Assembly: GCF_041080835.1 (NCBI RefSeq)
Contig: NZ_CP129683.1
Coordinates: 2,170,001-2,234,000, forward strand
Source: Bifidobacterium sp. WK012_4_13
GTDB taxonomy: Bacteria > Actinomycetota > Actinomycetes > Actinomycetales > Bifidobacteriaceae
Reading direction: 5' to 3'
DNA length: 64,000 nucleotides
The notes under the pieces are model-generated. The model worked only from the letters and a program-made list of their open reading frames with translations, did no database searches and was not told where the DNA came from. The position numbers were made by a program, and so were the translations under genes. Below, piece after piece: positions 33,985 to 43,112 of the stretch (its first letter is position 1; each line of letters opens with the position of its first letter).

Positions 33985-36511
33985 GACGATGGGTCGCAGA
34001 TTTGCGATATTGGTCATTGCTGCGGTCAGTCTGATTCCAGCCCTATACAATCTCATCTTCCTCAGTTCCATGTGGGATCCGTATGGAAACGTCGCGAATC
34101 TCCCGGTTGCGGTCGTCAACCAGGATCGGACCGCAACGGTCTCGGGAAAGTCGCTGGCGCTTGGCAATCAGATCGTCGCATCCTTGAAGAAGCAGAAGGG
34201 CCTGGACTATCATTTCGTCTCCGCGCGGCAGGCGACGAGCGGTCTGGCGAATGGTGACTATTACATGGTGGTCACGCTGCCTGACAGTCTTTCCAAGGAT
34301 GCGGGAACGCTTCTGGGAGACAATCCAACGACGCCGACCGTCCGATATTCCATTTCGGAAGGCCATAACTTCACGGCATCCAAGATGGTTACCAGCGCGG
34401 CGAACGCCTTGAAAAGCAGCGTCGCTGAACAGGTGACCCAGATCTATGTCAGAACCTTGCTCACGCAGTTCTCCAACACCGGCAAGGCCTTCACGACCGC
34501 CAACGATGCGACGGTGGAGCTTCATGACGGAACCGTGCAGATCGCCAAGGGGACTGACAAGCTCTCGACCAATCTGCTGAAGCTCTCCAAGGGAGCGGTC
34601 GAGTTCTCGAATGGCGCTGACACGCTCAAGGTCGGCGTATCGACATACACGCAGGCAGTGTCCAAGGTCAATGAGGGCGTCGGCAAGCTGCAGTCGGGCA
34701 GTGCGGCACTGTCGAATGGTGCGGGACAGCTCACGGCGAAGGGCTCCGAGCTCGTCTCTGGGCTTTCGACGCTGTCGTCCTCCAGCAAGAGCGGTGCGCA
34801 GAAGCTCGAGTCCGCCAACGCAAGCCTCACCGCGGGAATGCAGACATTGTCATCGTCGCTCACACTCAGTGATGCCCAGACGAAGCAGATGCAGCAGTTG
34901 ACCACTGGTCTGCCGAAGCTGAATGCTGCGATCCAGCAATTGAATGCTGCCATTCAGAAGATCGACATGGGTTCTCAGATTGCACCAGCCGTCACGGCAA
35001 GCCAGACGGTTCAGAACCTCGCCTCAACGATGCAGAGCCAACTCAACGCACTCATTGCAGCGCAGGAAACGGCCGCGGCGAGCAATCTCAACGGTACGGA
35101 AGCATACAAGCAGCTGAGCTCCGCCCAACAGCAGGAGATTCTTTCCGCTGTCAACGCAGGCATTGAGTCTGGCGACGGTAAGACTGTCTCGGTAACAACT
35201 CTCAGCCAGGAAATGAACGGTCTTGTGAGCGGATCAACTCAGCTGCATGATGAGCTGCAGAAGGCAAGCGATACGGCTACGCAAAGCATGGCCACCCTGC
35301 AATCCGGCTCGCAGCAGATAGCCACGCAATCCGCTCAGGCCCTGCCTGGATCAGCGCAGGCCATCACCAGCCTGTCGAATGGTCTGGCACAGGCCAAGCA
35401 GGGCGTTGATGGCAAGCTGATTCCCGGTTCGCAGCAGCTCGGCGCAGGGATCCAGACCTACGGCTCGGCAGTTTCCAACGGCGCGAGCACCCTCGCGAAG
35501 GGTTCGAAGACCTATGTCAACGGGGTGGGGACGCTCGGTTCGGGTATCAGCACTCTCGGTTCGGGCATCTCGACGCTCGGCCAGGGCACGGTGACGCTCT
35601 CAGCTCAGGGGAGCAAGCTGGTCACGGGAACGCAGCAGCTTGCAACGGCGTCGAACACCATCACCCAGGGTTCGCAGCAGCTCGCAACCGGCGAAGGCAC
35701 GGTGTCGAAGGCGTTGACCAAGGTCACGTCCGGCCTGTCCTCAATGTCAGGGAAATTCAAGGGAGCGTCAGACGCAATCGGTGCCATCAATACTTCGGAC
35801 AAGGCTGCGAAGGCCGTGTCCGCACCGGTGAATCTCAAGCAGAAGGAAACCGCCGCCGTGCCCAACAATGGCACCGCGATGGCGCCCTACATGATGTCAG
35901 TGGCTCTATTCGTCGGAGCTCTTGCCTTCAACATGATGTTCGAGGCCGGCGTCCCACGGTATCGTCCGCGCTCAGGATTCCACTGGTGGATGCAGAAGAT
36001 GCCGACCTTCCTTGGGGTTTCCATCGCCCAGGCGACCTTCGTGTTCGCAGCGGTGATGCTTCTCGGCCTGAATCCTCTCCATCCCGCTAACGTCCTGCTG
36101 CTCCTGATTTTCGAGGCATTGACATATATGTCATTGATCACCTTCTTCAACGTGCTTTTTGGCAAGGTGGGAGCATTCCTGATGCTGCTATTCCTCATGC
36201 TTCAGCTGGCAGGATCGGGAGGAACCTATCCCATCGTGCTGTCCAATGGCTTCTACAAGGCAATAAACCCATGGCTGCCGATGACCCGTGCGATTGACGG
36301 ACTTCGACAGGCAATTTCCATAGGAGGCGGCATCGGGAGCCAACTGTCATTGTTCATCGTCTTGAGCGTCATCACCAACATCCTCATACTGATAATCTTC
36401 GCCATTCGACGCCGGAAGATTCTCGTTGACCCGAGCTCATCGCGAATTCCTGGAAGTGACGGAGCTGCGGGCACGACGAAGCGCAGCGTCACACAGGCCG
36501 TTCAGGCATAG
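33971..36511 (+). CDS. YhgE/Pip-domain membrane protein
   Basis: An 846-residue membrane protein of the YhgE/phage-infection-protein family. It has one N-terminal membrane segment (about residues 12-34), a very long outer region and about five membrane segments in the last 200 residues (ABC-2-like). The outer region from about residue 180 to 620 is full of short Ser/Gly/Leu/Gln repeats such as LQSGSAALSNG and TLGSGISTLGSG, likely a coiled-coil stalk. The ATG overlaps the end of the Rrf2 gene and is preceded by AAGGAGG. The family includes exporters and phage receptors. The exact role is unknown. Confidence 0.88.
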   Translation: MKNAKTMGRRFAILVIAAVSLIPALYNLIFLSSMWDPYGNVANLPVAVVNQDRTATVSGKSLALGNQIVASLKKQKGLDYHFVSARQATSGLANGDYYMVVTLPDSLSKDAGTLLGDNPTTPTVRYSISEGHNFTASKMVTSAANALKSSVAEQVTQIYVRTLLTQFSNTGKAFTTANDATVELHDGTVQIAKGTDKLSTNLLKLSKGAVEFSNGADTLKVGVSTYTQAVSKVNEGVGKLQSGSAALSNGAGQLTAKGSELVSGLSTLSSSSKSGAQKLESANASLTAGMQTLSSSLTLSDAQTKQMQQLTTGLPKLNAAIQQLNAAIQKIDMGSQIAPAVTASQTVQNLASTMQSQLNALIAAQETAAASNLNGTEAYKQLSSAQQQEILSAVNAGIESGDGKTVSVTTLSQEMNGLVSGSTQLHDELQKASDTATQSMATLQSGSQQIATQSAQALPGSAQAITSLSNGLAQAKQGVDGKLIPGSQQLGAGIQTYGSAVSNGASTLAKGSKTYVNGVGTLGSGISTLGSGISTLGQGTVTLSAQGSKLVTGTQQLATASNTITQGSQQLATGEGTVSKALTKVTSGLSSMSGKFKGASDAIGAINTSDKAAKAVSAPVNLKQKETAAVPNNGTAMAPYMMSVALFVGALAFNMMFEAGVPRYRPRSGFHWWMQKMPTFLGVSIAQATFVFAAVMLLGLNPLHPANVLLLLIFEALTYMSLITFFNVLFGKVGAFLMLLFLMLQLAGSGGTYPIVLSNGFYKAINPWLPMTRAIDGLRQAISIGGGIGSQLSLFIVLSVITNILILIIFAIRRRKILVDPSSSRIPGSDGAAGTTKRSVTQAVQA

Positions 36512-36521
36512 GCACGAACGT

Positions 36522-36545
36522 CATCATCACCATCACCATCACCAT
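36522..36545. repeat. CATCAC microrepeat before an SDR gene
   Basis: Twenty-four bases made of CAT and CAC triplets lie right before the AAAGGAG ribosome binding site of the next gene. The run would read as eight His codons in one frame, but that frame is not part of a gene here. It is a possible slippage site in the leader. Confidence 0.75.
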
Positions 36546-36559
36546 AAAGGAGAGCAACA

Positions 36560-37210
36560 ATGAAGGTAGTCATCATCGGCGCGACTGGGAATGTGGGATC
36601 GCGAACCATGAACTATGCAGTTCGCGCAGGGCATGAGGTCACCGCATATGTTCGCAGGCCAGAAGCCGTGGCTGCGAGCAGGGGAATCAGGATCGTCAAG
36701 GGAAACGCGGAGGACACCACCGCGCTCGCCGAGGCGGCCAAAGGCTCAGAAGCGATCGTCGTTGCGATAACGGGCGCTGTCACAGATGCCTCGTTCATGC
36801 AGCGCAACATTCCATCGATAGTCAAGGCCGCGAAGGCCGCACATATCAGGCGCGTCATACTGGTATCCGCATTCGGTGCGGGTGACACTGCCGACAAGGC
36901 GGCGTGGTTCATGAAGCTCGCATACCGAACGGTGCTGGGCAAGTTCTTCCGAGACAAGGCAGCCGCAGATGCCATCTTGGAGCAATCCGGTCTGGACTAC
37001 ACGATCGTCTATCCGGTGAATCTCAAGGATGCGCCAGCGAGTTTCAAGGTGACTGCGAAGCCGCTTGCAGAAGTCGCGAAGGTTCCAGGTATGCCAACCC
37101 TTCCCTTTGACAGTGTCGCGCAGGAGATCGTCGCGATTCTTTCCGATCCTCATACCATCGGACAGCGCATCCTCATCACCACAGCAAGGGGTTGGACGCC
37201 CAAGCAATGA
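36560..37210 (+). CDS. NAD(P)-binding SDR-type protein (YwnB/NmrA-like)
   Basis: A 216-residue atypical short-chain dehydrogenase fold protein. It begins MKVVIIGATGNVGSRT, containing the GxxGxxG dinucleotide motif, and has VILVSAFGAG and the DYTIVYPVNL region of NmrA-like proteins. The second half lacks a clear Tyr-x-x-x-Lys pair, so it may sense NAD(P) or reduce quinone-like substrates rather than be a typical dehydrogenase. AAAGGAG precedes the start. It is the third gene of the Rrf2 operon. Confidence 0.87.
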   Translation: MKVVIIGATGNVGSRTMNYAVRAGHEVTAYVRRPEAVAASRGIRIVKGNAEDTTALAEAAKGSEAIVVAITGAVTDASFMQRNIPSIVKAAKAAHIRRVILVSAFGAGDTADKAAWFMKLAYRTVLGKFFRDKAAADAILEQSGLDYTIVYPVNLKDAPASFKVTAKPLAEVAKVPGMPTLPFDSVAQEIVAILSDPHTIGQRILITTARGWTPKQ

Positions 37211-37384
37211 AGGTGCTCCATCTGGAACCGCTTCGGTGGCGCGTCTTTGCCCATGGCAGGCTTGCGTTTCTTCCTTGTGGATTTGAGTCCATATGATGCG
37301 GTGTCCGGCGTTGTCTGGCATGTCTCGACTCATGGTCTCTGCGGGTGAGGCGTTGTGGGGGAGGCGTGGAAAATGGTGACTGCG

Positions 37385-38098
37385 CTAGCTTTCGTCGAGC
37401 GAGTCTTCGTCGATGCCTAGCTGGCTCGCGAACCAGCGTTTTCCTGTTGCGGTGACGCGCAGCGCCCTTCTTGGCGTATCTCGGCGTATGACGCTGAGGT
37501 CCATGAGATGAGAGCATAATGCGCTTCCGGCGCTGCCGCCGATATGCATGCGCCGTTCGGTCCAGTCAAGGCATCCCTTGATGCGTGGGGTCTTGCGCAG
37601 CTGAGACTCCGGCATGCCGTTGTTGGCGAACCAGAGCGTGCCCTTGTCTGTCAGGCGGATTGAATCGTCTCGAAGGTCAATGAGTCCACGGGTCTGCATT
37701 GCGGCGGTGATGAGGATCGCCAGGTGCCCGGCAATGTGGTTGTAGCAGGTTCGGGCGTATCGGAGCCGCTGGTCGGCTCGAACCTGCCGGTATCCGATTG
37801 CCTGCGTCTGTCTGGCTTGTGCCACGGTTCCCATGAATTCGACGATCTGTGCCGTATGCTCGTCGCAGAGTTTGACATAGCGGTGTCTGCCCTGCTGCAT
37901 GCGTACGATCAGATGCGACTCTTCCAGCTTGGAAAGGCATGACGTCATCGCCTGGGGACTGACTCCCATCTGCCTTGCCAGCTCGCTCGCCGTCCAGGCG
38001 CAGCCATCCATGAGCGCTGCGCAGACATTCGCGCGGGTGGGATCGGCAAGGGTCGAAGCCAGGCGGGCGATGTCGCTTCCAGTATCGAATGTGCACAC
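37385..38098 (-). CDS. ArsR-family winged-helix regulator
   Basis: A 237-residue regulator. The N-terminal ArsR domain reads LASTLADPTRANVCAALMDG, SELARQMGVSPQAMTSCLSKLEESHLI and RHRYVKL. It is longer than the usual 100-120 residues, with a C-terminal domain that includes a cysteine (RYARTCYNH) and a second helical part of the type seen in larger ArsR-type transcription factors. Classic metal-binding ELCVC is absent. It diverges from a flavin-reductase-like gene and probably controls it. Confidence 0.85.
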   Translation of the reverse strand: MCTFDTGSDIARLASTLADPTRANVCAALMDGCAWTASELARQMGVSPQAMTSCLSKLEESHLIVRMQQGRHRYVKLCDEHTAQIVEFMGTVAQARQTQAIGYRQVRADQRLRYARTCYNHIAGHLAILITAAMQTRGLIDLRDDSIRLTDKGTLWFANNGMPESQLRKTPRIKGCLDWTERRMHIGGSAGSALCSHLMDLSVIRRDTPRRALRVTATGKRWFASQLGIDEDSLDES

Positions 38099-38164
38099 GG
38101 ATATCTAGGTTACATCGTCGAAGCTTCCATATGGATGGAACCGTTCGCATGCGATGCTTGTTCC

Positions 38165-38800
38165 ATGAACATGAACATGAAATCATCAACCACTCATATC
38201 AATGTACGGCCCGGCGTTCTCTATTATGGCAATACTGTCGTCCTGCTGAGCACCACGAATCCCGACGGCTCGACGAACATCGCTCCGATGAGCAGTTCGT
38301 GGGCGTTGGGTGACACGATCGTTCTTGGCATGGGCCTTGGCAGTCGCACGGCTGAGAACCTTGCCGCAAGAGGGGAGGCTGTGCTCAATCTGCCTGGACC
38401 GGAACTCTTCAGGCAGGTCGAGCGGCTCGGAGACATGACCGGAGTCGAGCATGCGCGCAGCCAGCATGGGCATGGCAGCATGCGTGTGACGGACAAGTTC
38501 GCTGCGGTGGGACTCACCCCAGAACCGAGCGAGCATGTCTCATGCGATGGCATTCGCGAATGCAGGCTTCAGATAGAGGTGAAAGTGGTCCACTGCGAGC
38601 AGGACGCGGGGCAAGATTTCCTCGTCGTCCAGGCGCATGTGCTGCAGGTGCATGCCGACCCGGCGATCGTGGTGGCGGGCACATCGCATATCGATCCGAC
38701 CGCTTGGAAGCCGCTGATATACAATTTCCGCCACTATCACACGCTCGCGCCTCAGATTGGCGAAAGCGCAATCACCGAGACACCCACGCCAGTGCAATGA
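38165..38800 (+). CDS. Flavin reductase-like (FMN-binding split barrel) protein
   Basis: A 211-residue protein with a flavin-reductase-like split-barrel domain: TTNPDGSTNIAPMSSSWALGDTIVLGMG near the N-terminus, then TAENLAARGEAVLNLP, and IEVKVVHCEQD further on. Such proteins bind FMN and reduce flavins or act as small oxidoreductases. The frame is open from 38135, but the ATGs at 38165-38177 are closer to the domain. It is divergent from the ArsR-family regulator, with 66 bases between. Confidence 0.8.
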   Translation: MNMNMKSSTTHINVRPGVLYYGNTVVLLSTTNPDGSTNIAPMSSSWALGDTIVLGMGLGSRTAENLAARGEAVLNLPGPELFRQVERLGDMTGVEHARSQHGHGSMRVTDKFAAVGLTPEPSEHVSCDGIRECRLQIEVKVVHCEQDAGQDFLVVQAHVLQVHADPAIVVAGTSHIDPTAWKPLIYNFRHYHTLAPQIGESAITETPTPVQ

Positions 38801-38852
38801 AGGATTCGCACATAAGCGATCTATGGCTGCATGCCGGTTGGTGCGTCTGGTG

Positions 38853-39287
38853 TCAGAGGTCGCTGCGGAAGTGGTGGGAACTGATGTGGAAGTCGTTGTC
38901 CATGTAGAATCTGTGTGCCGCGAATCGTTGCACGCCTGAGTCGAGGTCGATGGCGTGGGCTCCCAGTTCGATTGCGCGTCGCCTGAGCTCGTCGATGAAT
39001 AGGTGGCCATAGTGCTGTGAGCGTCGTGAGGCATCGACGCATAGATCGTCAACGTAGAGCACCCGCATGAGATGCGTGTTGGCGAATAGTCGCCATCCAG
39101 CAATGGCGACACAGGTCTGACCATCAAACATTGCGGTGAATCTCAGGCCCTGGGGCGTTCCTTCGTCCATGACTGTCCACAGTTCTTCGCGTGTGAGGTT
39201 GTCACGCAGCTGAATCAGTATTGCGAACGCCTGATCCCATGATGGGTCGTCGGACCCTTGCATGTCGTGAAATGAGACGTCGCTCAT
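38853..39287 (-). CDS. GNAT-family N-acetyltransferase
   Basis: A 144-residue acetyltransferase fold. The acetyl-CoA loop is VDASRRSQHYGHLFIDEL (degenerate Q/R-x-x-G-x-G/A), preceded by the LYVDDLCV strand and followed by FAAHRFYMDNDF, the usual beta-bulge and C-terminal helix. The substrate cannot be inferred. It stands alone on the minus strand. Confidence 0.85.
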   Translation of the reverse strand: MSDVSFHDMQGSDDPSWDQAFAILIQLRDNLTREELWTVMDEGTPQGLRFTAMFDGQTCVAIAGWRLFANTHLMRVLYVDDLCVDASRRSQHYGHLFIDELRRRAIELGAHAIDLDSGVQRFAAHRFYMDNDFHISSHHFRSDL

Positions 39288-39468
39288 TGATGATTCCCCT
39301 TAACGATTTTCGCCTGTGTTGCAAGCAAATGCTAGCACGATGCGCTCATGAGAACGTTCTTGGCGTCAAATCCATGTGGGAGAGGCAACCCCTCTGCAAG
39401 GGGATTGGGAAGGGATATGAAATCAAGTCTGCATGGTTCTGCAATTCGCAGGAAAAGCGATCCCGCTC

Positions 39469-39918
39469 CTATTGGCGCGTGTGTCCGTCATATCGTTTCT
39501 GCCACAAGGCTGAAGGGACCTGACCATAGCCGAGTTTCCTGTAGAAGCCGGTCACCGTTTCGTTATCGTTGCGTATCAGCAGCTGTATCGCAGGCGCGCC
39601 CTTGTTCACGAGCCACCGTTCGGCCTGTTCAATGAGGAGCGTCCCTATCCCATCGTGTCGGTGGCGATCGCTGACGCAGAGAAACGATATCCAGCCTCGA
39701 TGTCCGTCCCATTGGGCGACGACGCTGCCAGCAATGTCCAACCGTCCTTCTTGTTCCTGGGCGACCAGGACGTGCGCCTGGGTGAAGTCAAGCAGGCGAT
39801 GCAAGTCAGCGTCTGGGTCGTTCCACGGGCGCGTCAAGCCGCACTCTTTCCAAAGCAGGATGATATCGTCGGCATCCGTAGATGTGGCTGGTCTTATCAG
39901 AACAGAAGTTTGAACCAT
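39469..39918 (-). CDS. ypeA: GNAT-family acetyltransferase, YpeA-like
   Basis: A 149-residue acetyltransferase resembling E. coli YpeA: LWKECGLTRPWNDPDADL and QWDGHRGWISFLCVSDRHRHDGIGTLLI match its N-terminal and CoA-loop blocks, and GFYRKLGY is the family C-terminal motif. The acceptor is unknown. The gene is the only clear one in its neighbourhood on this strand and has no visible operon partner. Confidence 0.85.
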   Translation of the reverse strand: MVQTSVLIRPATSTDADDIILLWKECGLTRPWNDPDADLHRLLDFTQAHVLVAQEQEGRLDIAGSVVAQWDGHRGWISFLCVSDRHRHDGIGTLLIEQAERWLVNKGAPAIQLLIRNDNETVTGFYRKLGYGQVPSALWQKRYDGHTRQ

Positions 39919-40029
39919 ATATGGAATCTACTCCCTGAACCGAATCTTTCCGACGAATTCGATGGTGCGCTCGGTCAGATGAATCGTTATTGCATGTGCA
40001 TGCTCTGACGTGGCTGGGTTCACTTGGTA

Positions 40030-40392
40030 TCAGTGAACCTGGACTTGCAGCGATGTGATTCTCTTGTCGCCGTCGAGGGTCGTCGTGTCCGTCCCTGTGA
40101 TGGCGAAGACCTTTCCTGCTGCGCTGCGTCCCGCTACGGCCCAGTCAACGGCATATTGCGTCGAATCGATGCGCCGGGTGTTCCATACGTGATGAAGTTC
40201 AGTGTTGCGGGCGAAGAAGGTGTGGAAGAAGTCATGGATCTTGTCGATTCCCTTCGCCGTTTCGCCTCGTCCGGATGTGAGGGTTGCATCTGGGGCGAAG
40301 AGCTCAATCAGTTCCGTGAAGTCCTGCTCGTTCTGGCCTGCGGTGTTTGACAGTGAGAAATATCGGTTGAGGGTGTCTGTGGGAGTGTTCAT
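40030..40392 (-). CDS. SnoaL/NTF2-like small protein
   Basis: A 120-residue protein with the NTF2/SnoaL cone fold: an N-terminal helix (DTLNRYFSLSN), FTELIELFAPDATLTSGRGETAKGIDKIHDFF, and later strands ending ITSLQVQVH. Such proteins bind small hydrophobic ligands or act as simple isomerases. No catalytic assignment is possible. Confidence 0.8.
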   Translation of the reverse strand: MNTPTDTLNRYFSLSNTAGQNEQDFTELIELFAPDATLTSGRGETAKGIDKIHDFFHTFFARNTELHHVWNTRRIDSTQYAVDWAVAGRSAAGKVFAITGTDTTTLDGDKRITSLQVQVH

Positions 40393-40559
40393 TCGTTGCT
40401 TTCCTTTTTCCTGGTGCCATCGGCTTCCATCGTATGTCTTGGCTGGCTCTCGTCCGCGGGTCTATACGGTGAGCTGATCCAGGTTCTACCGGCTGTGATT
40501 GGAGGTCTGCCATATATGTGGGCTGTAACGAGGAAGGATGGAACTGGGCTGGGAAAAGC

Positions 40560-40892
40560 TCATTGCTGCTCGATGGGAAAGTCCGTGGCAGGCACGAAGT
40601 TCAACTGGTCGATGACTTTCTGAACGGCAGCGGGTGCCTGTGGGTGTCGAAGAATCGTCGATCGAAGACTCTCGGAACTGTTGGAAAGGTGACTCGGTGA
40701 CGGGTTCAGCAGCACGTGCGCTATTCGTCCGCCTTCAGGCAGCTTCTCGGTATGCCATGGATAGGTGATCAGGATTCCCTGGAGGTCGCCGACTGTCACC
40801 GTGAAGTGGTCATATTGCAGAAGCAGCGCCGTGTATTCCTCCGGGCATCGTGCGCTCAGCGCTGTCGGATCGTTGCACTCCCAGAATCTCAT
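40560..40892 (-). CDS. Hypothetical protein, 110 residues
   Basis: I do not recognise a family. The frame begins with ATG, contains EEYTALLLQYDHFTVTVGDLQGILITYPWH near the start, and has an even, codon-like composition with no membrane segment. It is the best coding candidate in this interval and lies 167 bases upstream of the NTF2-like gene on the same strand. Confidence 0.5.
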   Translation of the reverse strand: MRFWECNDPTALSARCPEEYTALLLQYDHFTVTVGDLQGILITYPWHTEKLPEGGRIAHVLLNPSPSHLSNSSESLRSTILRHPQAPAAVQKVIDQLNFVPATDFPIEQQ

Positions 40893-41136
40893 GTGCGTTC
40901 TTCCTTACCTGGTCGCGATGCACCCAGTCTACAGTTGCGCTCATCGAGGTGCTTAAAGATGTGCCTATATAAGTGCATCACGGCACCGGCTGATTGCGTG
41001 AGATTTGATGACGGTCAATGTCGCTTCTACAGCGAAGATTCTGCGCGTTCCCGCCAGGAACTGAGAGAACGAGGCAATCTGGGCTCGTGTCTATAGTCGT
41101 TGATGTCCAGCGACGTTTCCATCAAGGGGTTGACCT

Positions 41137-41457
41137 ATGAATATTGCCGATCATGCGCTCTGGCTGAGAGACTTCTATGCCAGTCGGGGCTGGTATGCGT
41201 ATCCGCCATTCATCAGGTTGGCGTTCCTCACCGAGGAATTGGGGGAGTTGTCTCAGGCGGTCCGCGCCTACGAGATAGGACGCGATCATCCGCATGAGCA
41301 GGTTCAATCTGAATCGGAGCAGCATGACCACATTCGTGAGGAGCTCGCCGATGTCTTGGACAATGTGCTGATCCTTGCGGATAAGTACGGTTACGGTCCT
41401 GACGAGCTGATTGAGGCCAGCGAAGGCAAGCTTCATGAACGTTTCAGCGAAAAGTAG
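41137..41457 (+). CDS. MazG-like nucleotide pyrophosphohydrolase
   Basis: A 106-residue all-alpha NTP pyrophosphatase of the MazG group. The metal-binding set is visible as LTEELGELSQAV (E-x-x-E) and REELADVLDNVLILAD (E-x-x-D). Enzymes of this type remove house-cleaning nucleotides. The ATG follows AAGGGG by about nine bases. The gene is monocistronic. Confidence 0.85.
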   Translation: MNIADHALWLRDFYASRGWYAYPPFIRLAFLTEELGELSQAVRAYEIGRDHPHEQVQSESEQHDHIREELADVLDNVLILADKYGYGPDELIEASEGKLHERFSEK

Positions 41458-42145
41458 GCCTGAGAAGGCAGCGTCGGAAGCCTCCTTCAACCAAGACGAA
41501 GGTCCATTGAACGTCCGATCGGCCTGGAATCGTTTGGCGTGATTCATGCCATGGTCCGCAAGTGGCAAGTGTGAGCCAAGAATTCGAGCGTCCACGCGTT
41601 TCGCGGAATGCGGTGGACGGATGGACGGATACAGTCGTGATTCTCGGGACTGCGCCTTAGATTGACGCAACTTGTAAATCCTTAATCTATCTGTCTTCCA
41701 ATGCACGTCCTTCAGGCTCTCTGTTGTCGAACATGTCGGGCTTGCATGCCAAACACGCTTGATGCTTCGCCTGTGGATTTTTGCATCTCACCAATCTACA
41801 GTCAGAGACTGTAAACAGCGCGAAGTTGCTGTGGGGTGAGACTCGCTGTTGAATCGTTCATTGAGCTGTTCATGCGCATGCGAATGTGTCTTGTGAACGG
41901 GTATTATGCGCGTATGCTGCTTCGAATCGCATTTTCCTACCCAGTGATTGGGGATCGTGCTCATACCATGAATCATGCTCCACTGCTTCAAACAGAGACA
42001 GAGAACACGCCTGACAGCGCCCCGGAGACTGGCAAGTCAACATATGGCGACAATCAAGCTCCTTGCTGAATTTGAGCACAGAGCAGGGTCATCGCCATAT
42101 TTGCCGAACAACGCAGTCAGTCAGCCAGTCAGTTGCCTTTCCCCA
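41458..42145. other. Gap of 688 bases without a clear gene
   Basis: No reading frame here looks coding. An overlapping AGTCAGT repeat occurs at about 42114-42134, next to the end of the PfkB-family gene that converges on this gap. A faint palindromic CAGTCAGAGACTG lies near 41799-41811. No RNA gene is recognised. Confidence 0.55.
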
Positions 42146-43111
42146 TCAGTGCTGACTGACACTCTTCTCAATTGTTTCTCGAGACGGGCAGGTTGCTGGG
42201 CCGAATTGCGAAATGGATAGGCCCGCGGCGCAGTTTGCAAGCTTAAGCCCGTCAATGAGATTTCTCCCTTGAAGAAGACTGGCGCACAATACGCCCGCGT
42301 GGGTGTCTCCCGCGCCATTGGTGTCAATGACTGTGGTCGGATAGGCAGGTATGTGGCGGGCAATCACTTTGCCACCTGCACTTCCATCGCCATACCAAGC
42401 CCCATCGGCTCCCACCCTGATGATGACTGGCGCTGACAGGAAGCGAGCCAAGATAGCACAACGATCTTCATCTGTTTCACCCTCGATGCTCAGATTGAAT
42501 CTACGGCATAGAATCCTTGCCTCTCGTTCATTGACCGACCATATGGGCTTGAGCACTTTGAGCATTTCCAGATTCTCGTCGCTGACATCAGCAATAACCG
42601 GACTCGAATCAAAGACTATGTGCCCAGAGAAATGCCCAGTGTTTTTTCTGATGAATCTCCGAAGTGCCTCGGCATTGCTCTTATGGACGAACGAGTATCC
42701 ACTGATATAAACGACATCGCCATCCACGAGTGCAATTTTTTCATAGGAATCCGGGGGAGCCATGGTTTCTGCGCCACGAGTCGAGACGAAGGTCCGTTCG
42801 CCGTTCGGTTCTGTCATCGCAATGCTGAACCCGGTGTCGACATCAGCGATGACCGCTCCCGGGGTGTCAACGTCTATGAGTTTCAGTCCATTCCGTGCGA
42901 TATCGGCCATTGGTCCAGAACCGATCGCTCCCATATAGGATACGGGTGCTCTCATTTGCCTGATTGCATACAGAACGTTGAACCCTCCGCCCACGCTTAT
43001 GCCATTATTCGATGCAAACACATCGCCACCGCGTTCCGGAAGATGGTCGATATGGAGAGTTATATCAACGCAGACCTGTGCTAAATGGAATATTCTTGGT
43101 GCACGCATCAT
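42146..43111 (-). CDS. PfkB-family kinase, YegV-like
   Basis: A 321-residue ribokinase-fold kinase. ISVGGGFNVLYAIRQM, PNGERTFVSTRGAE and IDTNGAGDTHAG are the substrate and anion-hole motifs, and they match E. coli YegV closely. It starts one or two bases after the stop codon of the NCS1 permease, next to GGGGAG. In E. coli yegV sits with an ADP-ribosylglycohydrolase homologue (yegU), a nucleoside carrier and a GntR regulator, the same set of functions as here. It probably phosphorylates a ribosyl sugar released from an imported N-glycoside (inference). Confidence 0.9.
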   Translation of the reverse strand: MMRAPRIFHLAQVCVDITLHIDHLPERGGDVFASNNGISVGGGFNVLYAIRQMRAPVSYMGAIGSGPMADIARNGLKLIDVDTPGAVIADVDTGFSIAMTEPNGERTFVSTRGAETMAPPDSYEKIALVDGDVVYISGYSFVHKSNAEALRRFIRKNTGHFSGHIVFDSSPVIADVSDENLEMLKVLKPIWSVNEREARILCRRFNLSIEGETDEDRCAILARFLSAPVIIRVGADGAWYGDGSAGGKVIARHIPAYPTTVIDTNGAGDTHAGVLCASLLQGRNLIDGLKLANCAAGLSISQFGPATCPSRETIEKSVSQH

Positions 43112-43112
43112 G

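Noticed and set aside
36522..36545. CAT/CAC run considered as a vector-derived His-tag
   Set aside because: It lies outside any gene, the surroundings are natural intergenic DNA with a proper ribosome binding site, and other microrepeats occur in the window.
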